Assembly: GCA_029260135.1 (NCBI GenBank)
Contig: JAJDDV010000184.1
Span: forward strand, 1 to 40,761
Direction: 5' to 3'
Source of the DNA: Phycisphaerae bacterium
GTDB lineage: Bacteria > Planctomycetota > Phycisphaerae > UBA1845
DNA: 40,761 bases
This document shows, piece after piece, positions 34,642 through 40,761 of this stretch (position 1 is its first letter; each line of letters starts with the position of its first letter). The notes under the pieces were generated by a model that did no database searches, was not told the origin of the DNA, and worked only from the letters and a program-made list of their open reading frames with translations. A program made the translations under genes and the position numbers.

Positions 34642-35934
34642 ATGTACTGCAATCAGTGTGAACAAACGGCGCATAACACCGCGTGTGTTCAGAGTCCGGG
34701 TGTCTGCGGAAAGGACGAGGACGTCCAGTCGCTGCAGGAACTCCTTCTCTACGGCCTCAAAGGGATGTGCTCGTACGCGCACCACGCCAGGCGACTCGGC
34801 AAGACGGACGAGGCGGTCAACGCCTTCGTCGAGGAGGCGCTCTTCGCGACCGTGACGAACGTGAATTTCGACATGGAGAGCCTGTTCGAGATGGTCCTCG
34901 AGTGCGGACGGCAAAACCTCCGCGTGATGGAATTGCTCGAAGAGGGGCACGTCGAGCGGTTCGGGACGCCGAGTCCGACGAACGTGAAGGAAGGGACCGT
35001 GGCCGGCCCCGGAATTCTCGTGACCGGACACGACATGGTCGACCTGGCCGATTTGCTCGAGCAAACCGCCGGGACGGGTGTAAACGTCTACACCCACGGC
35101 GAGATGCTGCCCGCGCACATGTATCCTGAGCTGCGCAAACACGAACATCTTGCGGGGCATTTCGGCGGTGCGTGGCAATTGCAGAAAAGCGAGTTCTCCC
35201 AATTCACCGGGCCGGTGCTGGCCACGACGAACTGTGTTCTGCATCCGCAGCCGGCCTACGCCGACCGCCTGTTTACGACGCGCGCCACGGCCGTGCCAGG
35301 CGCGACGCGCCTCACCACGAACGACTTCTCCGCCGTCATCGCCAAAGCCAAAGAATGCGAACCGCTACCGGAGAAGATCCTCAAAGAATCGCAGGTAGGA
35401 TTCCACAAGACGGCCATCCTCGGTGCGGCCGATGCCATTGTGCAAGGCGTGAAGGACGGCAAGATCAGCCACTTCTATCTGATCGGCGGATGCGACGGCG
35501 CCGAGCCGGGACGCAACTACTTCAGCGCCTTCGCGCAGCAGACGCCTGCCGATTCGTTCATCCTCACGCTCGGCTGCGGCAAGTACCGGATCCGAGACTA
35601 CGACTACGGTACGCTACTCGGATTCCCGCGGCTTCTCGACATGGGGCAGTGCAACGATGCGTATGGCGCGATCCAGGTTGCCGTCGCACTCGCCAAGGCG
35701 TTCGATTGCGGTGTCAACGATCTGCCACTGACGCTCGTCATCTCCTGGTTCGAACAGAAAGCCGTGGCCGTTCTGCTGTCGCTGCTCGCGCTCGACGTCA
35801 AAGGAATCGGCATCGGACCCAACGCGCCGGCGTTCGTGTCGCCGAACGTCTTCAAGATTCTCCAGGACAAGTACGACCTGAAGATCGTCGGAAACGAAAA
35901 ACCATCGAAAGACCCGCTCAACGTCCTGTGTTGA
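34642..35934 (+). CDS. hcp: Hybrid-cluster protein (hydroxylamine reductase / S-nitrosylase), compact form
   Basis: The 430-residue protein is shorter than the usual ~550, as in the compact class lacking part of the helical domain. N-terminal Fe-S cysteines are C3, C6, C15 and C22 (CNQCEQTAHNTAC, then GVC). Hybrid-cluster ligands are all present: TGHDMVDLADLLEQTAG (His), HGEMLPAH (Glu), TTNCVLHP (Cys), IGGCDGAEPGRNY (persulphide Cys), LGCGKYR, MGQCNDAYGAI and SWFEQKAVAV (Glu). The family reduces hydroxylamine and nitric oxide and protects against nitrosative stress. ATG 34642 has GGGAG 8 nt upstream. It is divergent from the Crp/Fnr regulator, and the 12-haem cytochrome gene follows in the same direction 294 bp on. 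Confidence 0.95.
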   Translation: MYCNQCEQTAHNTACVQSPGVCGKDEDVQSLQELLLYGLKGMCSYAHHARRLGKTDEAVNAFVEEALFATVTNVNFDMESLFEMVLECGRQNLRVMELLEEGHVERFGTPSPTNVKEGTVAGPGILVTGHDMVDLADLLEQTAGTGVNVYTHGEMLPAHMYPELRKHEHLAGHFGGAWQLQKSEFSQFTGPVLATTNCVLHPQPAYADRLFTTRATAVPGATRLTTNDFSAVIAKAKECEPLPEKILKESQVGFHKTAILGAADAIVQGVKDGKISHFYLIGGCDGAEPGRNYFSAFAQQTPADSFILTLGCGKYRIRDYDYGTLLGFPRLLDMGQCNDAYGAIQVAVALAKAFDCGVNDLPLTLVISWFEQKAVAVLLSLLALDVKGIGIGPNAPAFVSPNVFKILQDKYDLKIVGNEKPSKDPLNVLC

Positions 35935-36228
35935 AGTCCCGGTGCGGATAGCGCCGAAGCGCTCGCGTCAGTGGCGCCTGCTGCGCCGAACAACCTGCCG
36001 ATCTCGATCGGTCCGCGCGCTGAACGCCGATACCTGACTTTTGCATCGCCTTGCGTTACACTTCCACCCGTGAGAAGGATCGATGTTTCGTCGCGAACCT
36101 GAGTGCTTGGTGTGCAGCGGCGCAACGCCATCGATGCCACTTCCCAAAGAGCTACGAATGTCGACGGCGCTCGTGTGATGTAAGGGTGAGCTTCGTTGAT
36201 CGGCTCTGCCCGTGCGCGGAGGAACAAC
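35935..36228. other. Intergenic, small hairpin only
   Basis: A GGCGC/GCGCC hairpin (about 35972-35986) lies just after hcp. I see no clear promoter for the cytochrome gene and no small gene. Confidence 0.4.
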
Positions 36229-38667
36229 ATGCTACGTCTGTCGCCTTGGATCATCGTCGCCGCCCTCGGCCTGCTCCGCCCTGATGTGACCGCAGCCCAG
36301 GATTCACAACCCTCCGCTACCGGCGGATGCCTCGCCTGTCACGCCGGTATCGAACCGATCCGCGATCCAGAATCGGAAATGATGCAGCGGATTCTTCGTT
36401 TAGGCCGCCAGCAAGGGGATCCCGAGGGCTGCGTTGTGTGTCACGGCGGTGACACTTCCGGTCAGACGAAGGGCCAAGCCCACCGAGCCCCTTTTTATCC
36501 GGACCCTGGGAGCCCGTGGGTCAATGAGAAGACGTGCGGTCAATGCCACGAGCGACACGTGGCGACACAGATGACCAGCCTGATGATGACCGAGTCCGGC
36601 AAGATCCAGGGCACGATCTGGTCGTTCGGGGCGATGGATCGCGGCTACGAGCACACCTGGGGCAACTACGACGTACAGAATCCCGCCGATCCGGCGTCGC
36701 GGATCGGGACGGCGGATTACCTCGCATACATGGAGGCGCTTCGACTGAAAGAACCCGCGGCTTTTCCGGATGCGCAAGAATCGCTGCCCGCGGCGCCAAC
36801 CGACTTGTCACTGCTTCACGAACAGCCGGAACTGGCGGCGTTCACCTACATTCGTGCCGAGTGTCAGCGCTGCCATCTTGGAGTCAAAGGTCGGCAGAAG
36901 CGTGGCGACTTCCGTGGGATGGGTTGCTCGGCCTGCCATGTTCCGTATGGCAACGAAGGATTGTACGAGGGCGGTGATCCCTCGATTCCGCGCGACAAGC
37001 CGGGACACATGCTGGTTCACTCGATTCAGGCAACGCGCGAAGCGAAGGTCACGGTCGGCGACACCACCTACACCGGCATTCCCGTCGAGACCTGCACGAC
37101 CTGCCACGACCGGGGCAAGCGGATCGGCGTGTCGTTTCAGGGGTTGATGGAGAGCGCGTATCACTCACCGTTCACCGAGGGCGGCGGCGGGCAGGTCGCC
37201 CTGCACACGAAGCACTACATCGCGATGCAGGAGGACATCCACTACCAGAAGGGGATGATGTGCGCCGACTGTCACACGTCGATCGATGTTCACGGCGACG
37301 GCTTCATCGCGGGCACGAACCTCGCGCAGGTCGAGATCGAGTGCCCCGACTGTCACGGGACGCCGAAGGCCTATCCGTGGGAGCTTCCACTGGGATACAT
37401 GGATGAGTTCGCCGAGTCGGTACAGGTGGGCGACGCGCGTGGCGTCGCGACCGAGTTGCCGTCGCACGTTCGCCAGGGGACCGTCTATCCTGCCGAGGAC
37501 GGCTACCTCAGAACCGCTCGCGGCAACGCGTTTCCCGACATCGTACGTCGGGGCAACAAAGTTGTGGTTCACACGGCCTCGGGCAAAGACCTCGAACTCG
37601 AACCGCTCAAGCTGAAGTTCGAGGAAGAAACACTGAGCACCGAAGCCCGTGTGGCCATGTGTCAGGTCGGCAAACACATGGACCGGATGGAGTGCTATGC
37701 ATGCCACGCGACGTGGGTGCCGCAGTGCTACGGTTGCCATCTCAAGATCGACTACTCCAAGGGGCAGCGCAGTTTCGACTGGGTGGCGGCGGGCAACGAG
37801 CATCTCAAGGAATCGAAGCGGGCCGACCGCGGTGAGAACGGATATGACACCGACATGCCCGGCAAAGTCACCGAGCAGCGCTCGTACATGCGCTGGGAGG
37901 ATCCACCGCTGGGCGTGAGCGGGGAAGGGCGCGTGACGCCGGTGACACCGGGTTGTCAGCCGTCTATCACCATTATCGGTGAGAACGGCGAGACGATCAT
38001 CCGAAACCACATCTACCGGACGCCGCCAAATACGGAAGGTGGCGGGCCTGACGGGCAACTGGCGATTGACATGAGCCCCGGTCAGCCGCACACGATCGGT
38101 AAGGCGCGCTCGTGCGAATCGTGCCACGCGTCGGAGAAGGCGCTGGGGTACGGCATTGGCGGCGGTCGATTGACCCGTCCCATGAATCATCCGGTTGTGA
38201 TCGACCTGATGACGGCCGATCGGGAGATTCTTCCCGAACAGCACATTGCGCAGATCGAAGGCATTCCGGAACTGGAAGGGGATTGGTCTCGGTATGTGAG
38301 CGAAGATGGCGAGCAGCTCATGACGGTCGGTCACCACTGGAGCGGATCGCGCCCGCTCAATGACACCGAGCGGGCGAACATGGATCGCCACGATATATGC
38401 CTGTCGTGTCACCAGGAGATTCCCACGGAGTCTCTGGCTGTCAGCCTGCTACACCACACAGCCAAGTACGCCGGTGCGCTCCCGACCAACCGGGACGAGC
38501 ACGGCGCGCTGGTCCACAAGGTGATGTTATTCTCGGCGTGGGGTCAGGTGTCGACGACGTTGCTCGCGTTGGCTGCACTCGTGCTGCTGATCTGGCAGAG
38601 CATCCGACGAAAGCGCCGGCGGGTCGCCACGGCCCCGGCCGGGACAGGGGACGCGCCGCCGTCCTGA
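36229..38667 (+). CDS. Membrane-anchored twelve-haem c-type cytochrome
   Basis: The 812-residue protein has an N-terminal signal peptide (LSPWIIVAALGLLRPDVTAA) and twelve CxxCH haem sites, at about residues 34, 68, 103, 212, 233, 289, 345, 372, 489, 500, 629 and 724. A single C-terminal membrane helix (about 766-791, SAWGQVSTTLLALAALVLLI) ends in a basic tail, so the haem domain faces the periplasm. A beta-rich insert at about 380-470 has no haem. I do not match it to a characterised enzyme such as NrfA, Hao or octahaem tetrathionate reductase. Its position after hcp suggests electron transfer in nitrogen or sulphur redox; this is inference. ATG 36229 has GGAGG at 6 nt. Haem maturation genes are not in the window. 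Confidence 0.9.
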   Translation: MLRLSPWIIVAALGLLRPDVTAAQDSQPSATGGCLACHAGIEPIRDPESEMMQRILRLGRQQGDPEGCVVCHGGDTSGQTKGQAHRAPFYPDPGSPWVNEKTCGQCHERHVATQMTSLMMTESGKIQGTIWSFGAMDRGYEHTWGNYDVQNPADPASRIGTADYLAYMEALRLKEPAAFPDAQESLPAAPTDLSLLHEQPELAAFTYIRAECQRCHLGVKGRQKRGDFRGMGCSACHVPYGNEGLYEGGDPSIPRDKPGHMLVHSIQATREAKVTVGDTTYTGIPVETCTTCHDRGKRIGVSFQGLMESAYHSPFTEGGGGQVALHTKHYIAMQEDIHYQKGMMCADCHTSIDVHGDGFIAGTNLAQVEIECPDCHGTPKAYPWELPLGYMDEFAESVQVGDARGVATELPSHVRQGTVYPAEDGYLRTARGNAFPDIVRRGNKVVVHTASGKDLELEPLKLKFEEETLSTEARVAMCQVGKHMDRMECYACHATWVPQCYGCHLKIDYSKGQRSFDWVAAGNEHLKESKRADRGENGYDTDMPGKVTEQRSYMRWEDPPLGVSGEGRVTPVTPGCQPSITIIGENGETIIRNHIYRTPPNTEGGGPDGQLAIDMSPGQPHTIGKARSCESCHASEKALGYGIGGGRLTRPMNHPVVIDLMTADREILPEQHIAQIEGIPELEGDWSRYVSEDGEQLMTVGHHWSGSRPLNDTERANMDRHDICLSCHQEIPTESLAVSLLHHTAKYAGALPTNRDEHGALVHKVMLFSAWGQVSTTLLALAALVLLIWQSIRRKRRRVATAPAGTGDAPPS

Positions 38668-38802
38668 CCTGGGTCAATCCTGTAGGGTGCCCCGGACGCA
38701 CCGACACCCGACGCACCGCCCCCAATCCGAGCCGCGACGGTAAAGGAGCGGGCACACCACCCCAATCCGAATCCTGCAAGAGCGACCCTCCTGCCGAGCC
38801 AA

Positions 38803-38829
38803 TGTAGCGCCGCCCTTTATGGGCGGCGC
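38803..38829. repeat. REP-like hairpin with TGTAGCGCC lead
   Basis: GCGCCGCCC (38807-38815) pairs with GGGCGGCGC (38821-38829) around TTTAT. The lead TGTAGCGCC matches both arms of the composite palindrome at 15317-15393. Confidence 0.8.
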
Positions 38830-38957
38830 CGGTGCGAGTGACCCGTACGTCCGCCACACGCCGAAGGCGTTCAAGAACCTATAGCGTAGAACGTTCAAGC
38901 GTATCGGAGAAAGTGCCGTGTCTCCTGCGTGCGGAGTCGTTCAAGACGTACACTTGA

Positions 38958-38985
38958 ATAGAGCTTGCTCTAGAGCAAGCTCTAT
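38958..38985. repeat. Perfect 28-bp palindrome
   Basis: ATAGAGCTTGCTCT (38958-38971) is followed directly by its reverse complement AGAGCAAGCTCTAT (38972-38985), with no spacer. Confidence 0.95.
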
Positions 38986-39065
38986 CCGATCGTAGCGTTC
39001 GGGGGTCCATTTCGCCCGGAGAATCCTGCCAGTCTTCCGCTACGATTGCACTGGTTGCGCTATAG

Positions 39066-39109
39066 CCCAGGGTCAGCGAAACGGCGAAGCCGTGCAGCGT
39101 CACCCTGGG
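39066..39109. repeat. Two-tier hairpin
   Basis: CCCAGGGT (39066-39073) pairs with ACCCTGGG (39102-39109). Inside, ACGGC (39081-39085) pairs with GCCGT (39089-39093). The design matches the nested hairpin at 659-702. Confidence 0.8.
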
Positions 39110-39134
39110 ATCGGGGTCACATGAAACGAACACA

Positions 39135-39352
39135 ACCCCGGAGGGGTCGAAGAGAGCACAGGAAGTGCAGGCCCGTGCTGAAAAGTCGCGTTTCGGCGTT
39201 CTCTGCGGTGGGCTGGATGGGAACCTCAAGCGCCGCGCGGGTCGAATGGTGCAGGCCATCGAAGGTCAACACCCAGTGGTCGTCTCGGGCGCGTCGTGAA
39301 ACATAGACGTGCTTCATGTGCATGGCGACGGGCTCTTCGACCCCTCCGGGGT
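39135..39352. repeat. Pair of 20-bp inverted repeats 178 bp apart
   Basis: accccggaggggtcgaagag at 39135-39154 is the exact reverse complement of ctcttcgacccctccggggt at 39333-39352. Each arm is itself a small hairpin. The DNA between them codes for nothing I recognise. Confidence 0.8.
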
Positions 39353-39544
39353 CGCGAGGGTTTGGGGGGCTTCATCCGGTGGCGGCGACCGACACGTCGG
39401 CTTGGCAGCCGCCTTTGCCGGTCTTGCCACCGGCTATGATCTTGCAGGCTTTCAGCCTGCGGGCGCTCCGCGTCCATTCAAACGCGATGGGAGAACACCG
39501 CACCGGTGGATCCCAGCACGCCGGAACCGTTGCATCCGGCACAC

Positions 39545-39562
39545 GGGCAAACGAGTTTGCCC
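39545..39562. repeat. Palindrome followed by atgccaccc
   Basis: GGGCAAAC (39545-39552) pairs with GTTTGCCC (39555-39562), followed by atgccacccg, the same right flank as the 37-bp repeats at the window start. This suggests a shared family or mobility mechanism. Confidence 0.7.
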
Positions 39563-39672
39563 ATGCCACCCGTTGTACGAGGCTCTCCCCTTGCCAAGGG
39601 GGGATTCAGGGGGGTCTGTTTTTTCTGTATCTTCTTCTCGCTGACAGCTGATAGCTGACAGCTACCCACCCC

Positions 39673-39701
39673 TTGGATCACTCCCCCCAATCTGCTACCC
39701 T
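39673..39701 (+). promoter_or_regulatory. Possible promoter of the final gene
   Basis: TTGGAT (39673-39678), a 17-bp spacer, then TACCCT (39696-39701), ending 37 bp before the ATG. Both boxes are weak, but spacing and position fit; TATACA overlaps at 39701-39706. Confidence 0.35.
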
Positions 39702-39738
39702 ATACAAACGTAAAGGCCACTCACCGGGAAACGATGCC

Positions 39739-40761
39739 ATGCGCATTCGAGTCATCCTGATCGCCGCTGCCGTCGTGACGGCAACAGCCGCTGCACAGGC
39801 CGACGAGGTACTCTATCGCTACGAAGGTGACGTGCTTATTCATGATCCGTCGACGGGCTGGGTCGTGTTTCAGCCTTGCGAGGTGCGCTGCAGTGAGTCG
39901 GTCGAGAACGGCCGGTTCGTGCTCCGCTACACACCCCCCGGAAGTCTGGCGAATTACGACCTGTCGATGGATTCTGTTAGCGCCCCCATCCCCGAAACCG
40001 CCTTTTGGGCGGAATGGCGGTTTCGTTCCAACCAACCGCTCGGGCCGTACTTCTTCACGTGCGATGGATTGTTCAAGGTTGGGCATGCAAATATCCTCGA
40101 GTCGTTCCACATGTACGGCGATGCCGTCATCAGCCAGAGTGGCGACGACCTCATGCGCGGTCTCGCGCTGGACGAGTTCCACACGTTTCGCTTTGAGACG
40201 TGGGATGGAACGACCTACAGGCTCACAGTTGATGGGACGACGTTTGTGGAAACAGCCGATTCAAGCAGTCATCCCGGTTACGGCTTTCTTCAACTAAGGG
40301 GGGGGGGGGGCTGCGGGGATTTTCCGAACACGATCAACGAGTGGGATTACGTGCGCTACGGCAACTTGACGTCGGGCGAACAGATCGTCTCTTCGGATCC
40401 GCCGGACGGTGCGCTCAACAACATCGTCTATCCGCACTTCGACCGATTCACCGTAACGTTCGACTCGCCGAGCTACGTCTTCGTCGATGACATCACCGTT
40501 TCGGTGACCGGCGGCGTCGCTCCGGCCGTGATCCAGACACGGCGCCGGGACAACGGCGCCCCCGAGACCGTGGAGATCGTCCTCGCTCGTGCCATTCCGG
40601 TGGACGAGACCACAACGTTCACCTTCAACGACGGCACGACCGTGAATGTGATCGAGTATACCCTGGTGGCCGGCACGCCCAGTGATCCCGATGGAGACGG
40701 CGTGGACGATCTGCTCGACAACTGCCGCCATCATCCCAACCCGGCCCAGGCGGACTGCGAT
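39739..40761 (+). CDS. Secreted protein with thrombospondin-3-like end, 3' truncated by the window
   Basis: The frame from ATG 39739 is open to the last base, giving at least 341 residues with no stop. It starts with a signal peptide (RVILIAAAVVTATAAAQADE). The body looks like a concanavalin/LamG-type beta sandwich (FWAEWRFRSNQPLG, FHTFRFETWDGTTYRLTVDG, YGFLQLRGGGGCGD, INEWDYVRYG). An Ig-like segment follows (PPDGALNNIVYPHFDRFTVT). It ends in a calcium-binding thrombospondin type 3 motif (PSDPDGDGVDDLLDNCRHHP). The Gly run is encoded by 13 consecutive G (40298-40310), and the frame is intact across it. The function is unknown; likely extracellular. A sequence error in the G-run would break the frame. 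Confidence 0.8.
   Translation, partial: MRIRVILIAAAVVTATAAAQADEVLYRYEGDVLIHDPSTGWVVFQPCEVRCSESVENGRFVLRYTPPGSLANYDLSMDSVSAPIPETAFWAEWRFRSNQPLGPYFFTCDGLFKVGHANILESFHMYGDAVISQSGDDLMRGLALDEFHTFRFETWDGTTYRLTVDGTTFVETADSSSHPGYGFLQLRGGGGCGDFPNTINEWDYVRYGNLTSGEQIVSSDPPDGALNNIVYPHFDRFTVTFDSPSYVFVDDITVSVTGGVAPAVIQTRRRDNGAPETVEIVLARAIPVDETTTFTFNDGTTVNVIEYTLVAGTPSDPDGDGVDDLLDNCRHHPNPAQADCD
40298..40310 (+). repeat. Homopolymer of 13 G inside a coding region
   Basis: The tract follows caactaa and precedes ctgcgg, encoding part of LRGGGGCG. With 13 G the frame stays open on both sides; a gain or loss of one G would shift it. Confidence 0.9.

Larger units (their letters stand above)
38668..39738. other. 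Hairpin-rich non-coding region
   Basis: About 1.07 kb without a supported gene. It carries at least eight strong dyads, listed separately where notable. Others are CGACCCC/GGGGTCG (39338-39354), GCCGGT/ACCGGC (39417-39434), GCAGGCT/AGCCTGC (39444-39460) and CCCCTT/AAGGGG (39588-39602), the last followed downstream by TTTTTT. A 10-bp direct repeat GCTGACAGCT occurs twice (39640-39649, 39654-39663). Open frames here are crossed by these palindromes and show no domains. Confidence 0.75.

Noticed and set aside
38668..39738. Several short frames in the hairpin-rich region
   Set aside because: Each contains multiple palindromes, has no start signal and shows no protein features.
39827..40297. Alternative plus-strand frame ending at the G-run
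   Set aside because: The frame from 39739 has a signal peptide, sandwich-like strands and a calcium-binding end, and continues across the G-run.

Overview
The window looks like chromosomal DNA from a high-GC planctomycete, most likely from the Phycisphaerae or a relative. Pointers are a PEP-CTERM protein, a cysteine-rich zinc-ribbon membrane protein, a thrombospondin-3-type secreted protein, a bacterial topoisomerase VI, weak or absent Shine-Dalgarno sequences on many genes, and intergenic DNA full of GC-rich hairpins. The placement is inferred from gene content; there is no rRNA or tRNA gene here to anchor it.

Layout. 1-945 is repeat-rich non-coding DNA: a 37-bp tandem array, stray copies of it and a row of hairpins. 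946-4313 (minus) holds an FAD-dependent reductase, a Wza-like polysaccharide export lipoprotein and a specialised NusG paralogue. 4735-7876 holds a small membrane protein, a degenerate receiver protein, a possible SpoIIM-like membrane protein and a GNAT acetyltransferase.

8201-24481 is a replication and topology neighbourhood. It has one complete dnaA at 8201, then (after an AT-richer insert and the minus-strand topoisomerase VI genes) a second complete dnaA followed by dnaN, a DciA/DUF721-like gene and gyrB. The order dnaA-dnaN-x-gyrB is the classical origin cluster with a DciA-like gene where recF often sits. The two topoisomerase VI subunits (B 16552-18429, A 13180-14337) lie on the same strand but are separated by a GH114-like lipoprotein and a zinc-ribbon membrane protein. 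Two origin candidates are visible: upstream of the first dnaA, and between the second dnaA and dnaN.

The insert at about 11163-13157 is the best candidate for something undescribed: a small acidic coiled-coil protein followed 7 bp later by a 518-residue protein with a Cys-His-Asp arrangement like a papain/C39-type peptidase. Base composition and codon use differ from the flanks.

24772-28089 holds a PEP-CTERM protein with a clear promoter and terminator, an MgtE magnesium transporter and ketol-acid reductoisomerase. 28448-33493 encodes three lipoproteins: OmpA-like, TPR, and a coiled-coil protein ending in three copies of a CHWL...VPPCW motif. 33603-38667 looks like a nitrogen-oxide/redox module: a Crp/Fnr regulator divergent from a compact hybrid-cluster protein, then a membrane-anchored twelve-haem cytochrome c. 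38668-39738 is another hairpin-rich non-coding stretch. The window ends inside a secreted-protein gene that is open to the last base and carries a run of 13 G in its reading frame.
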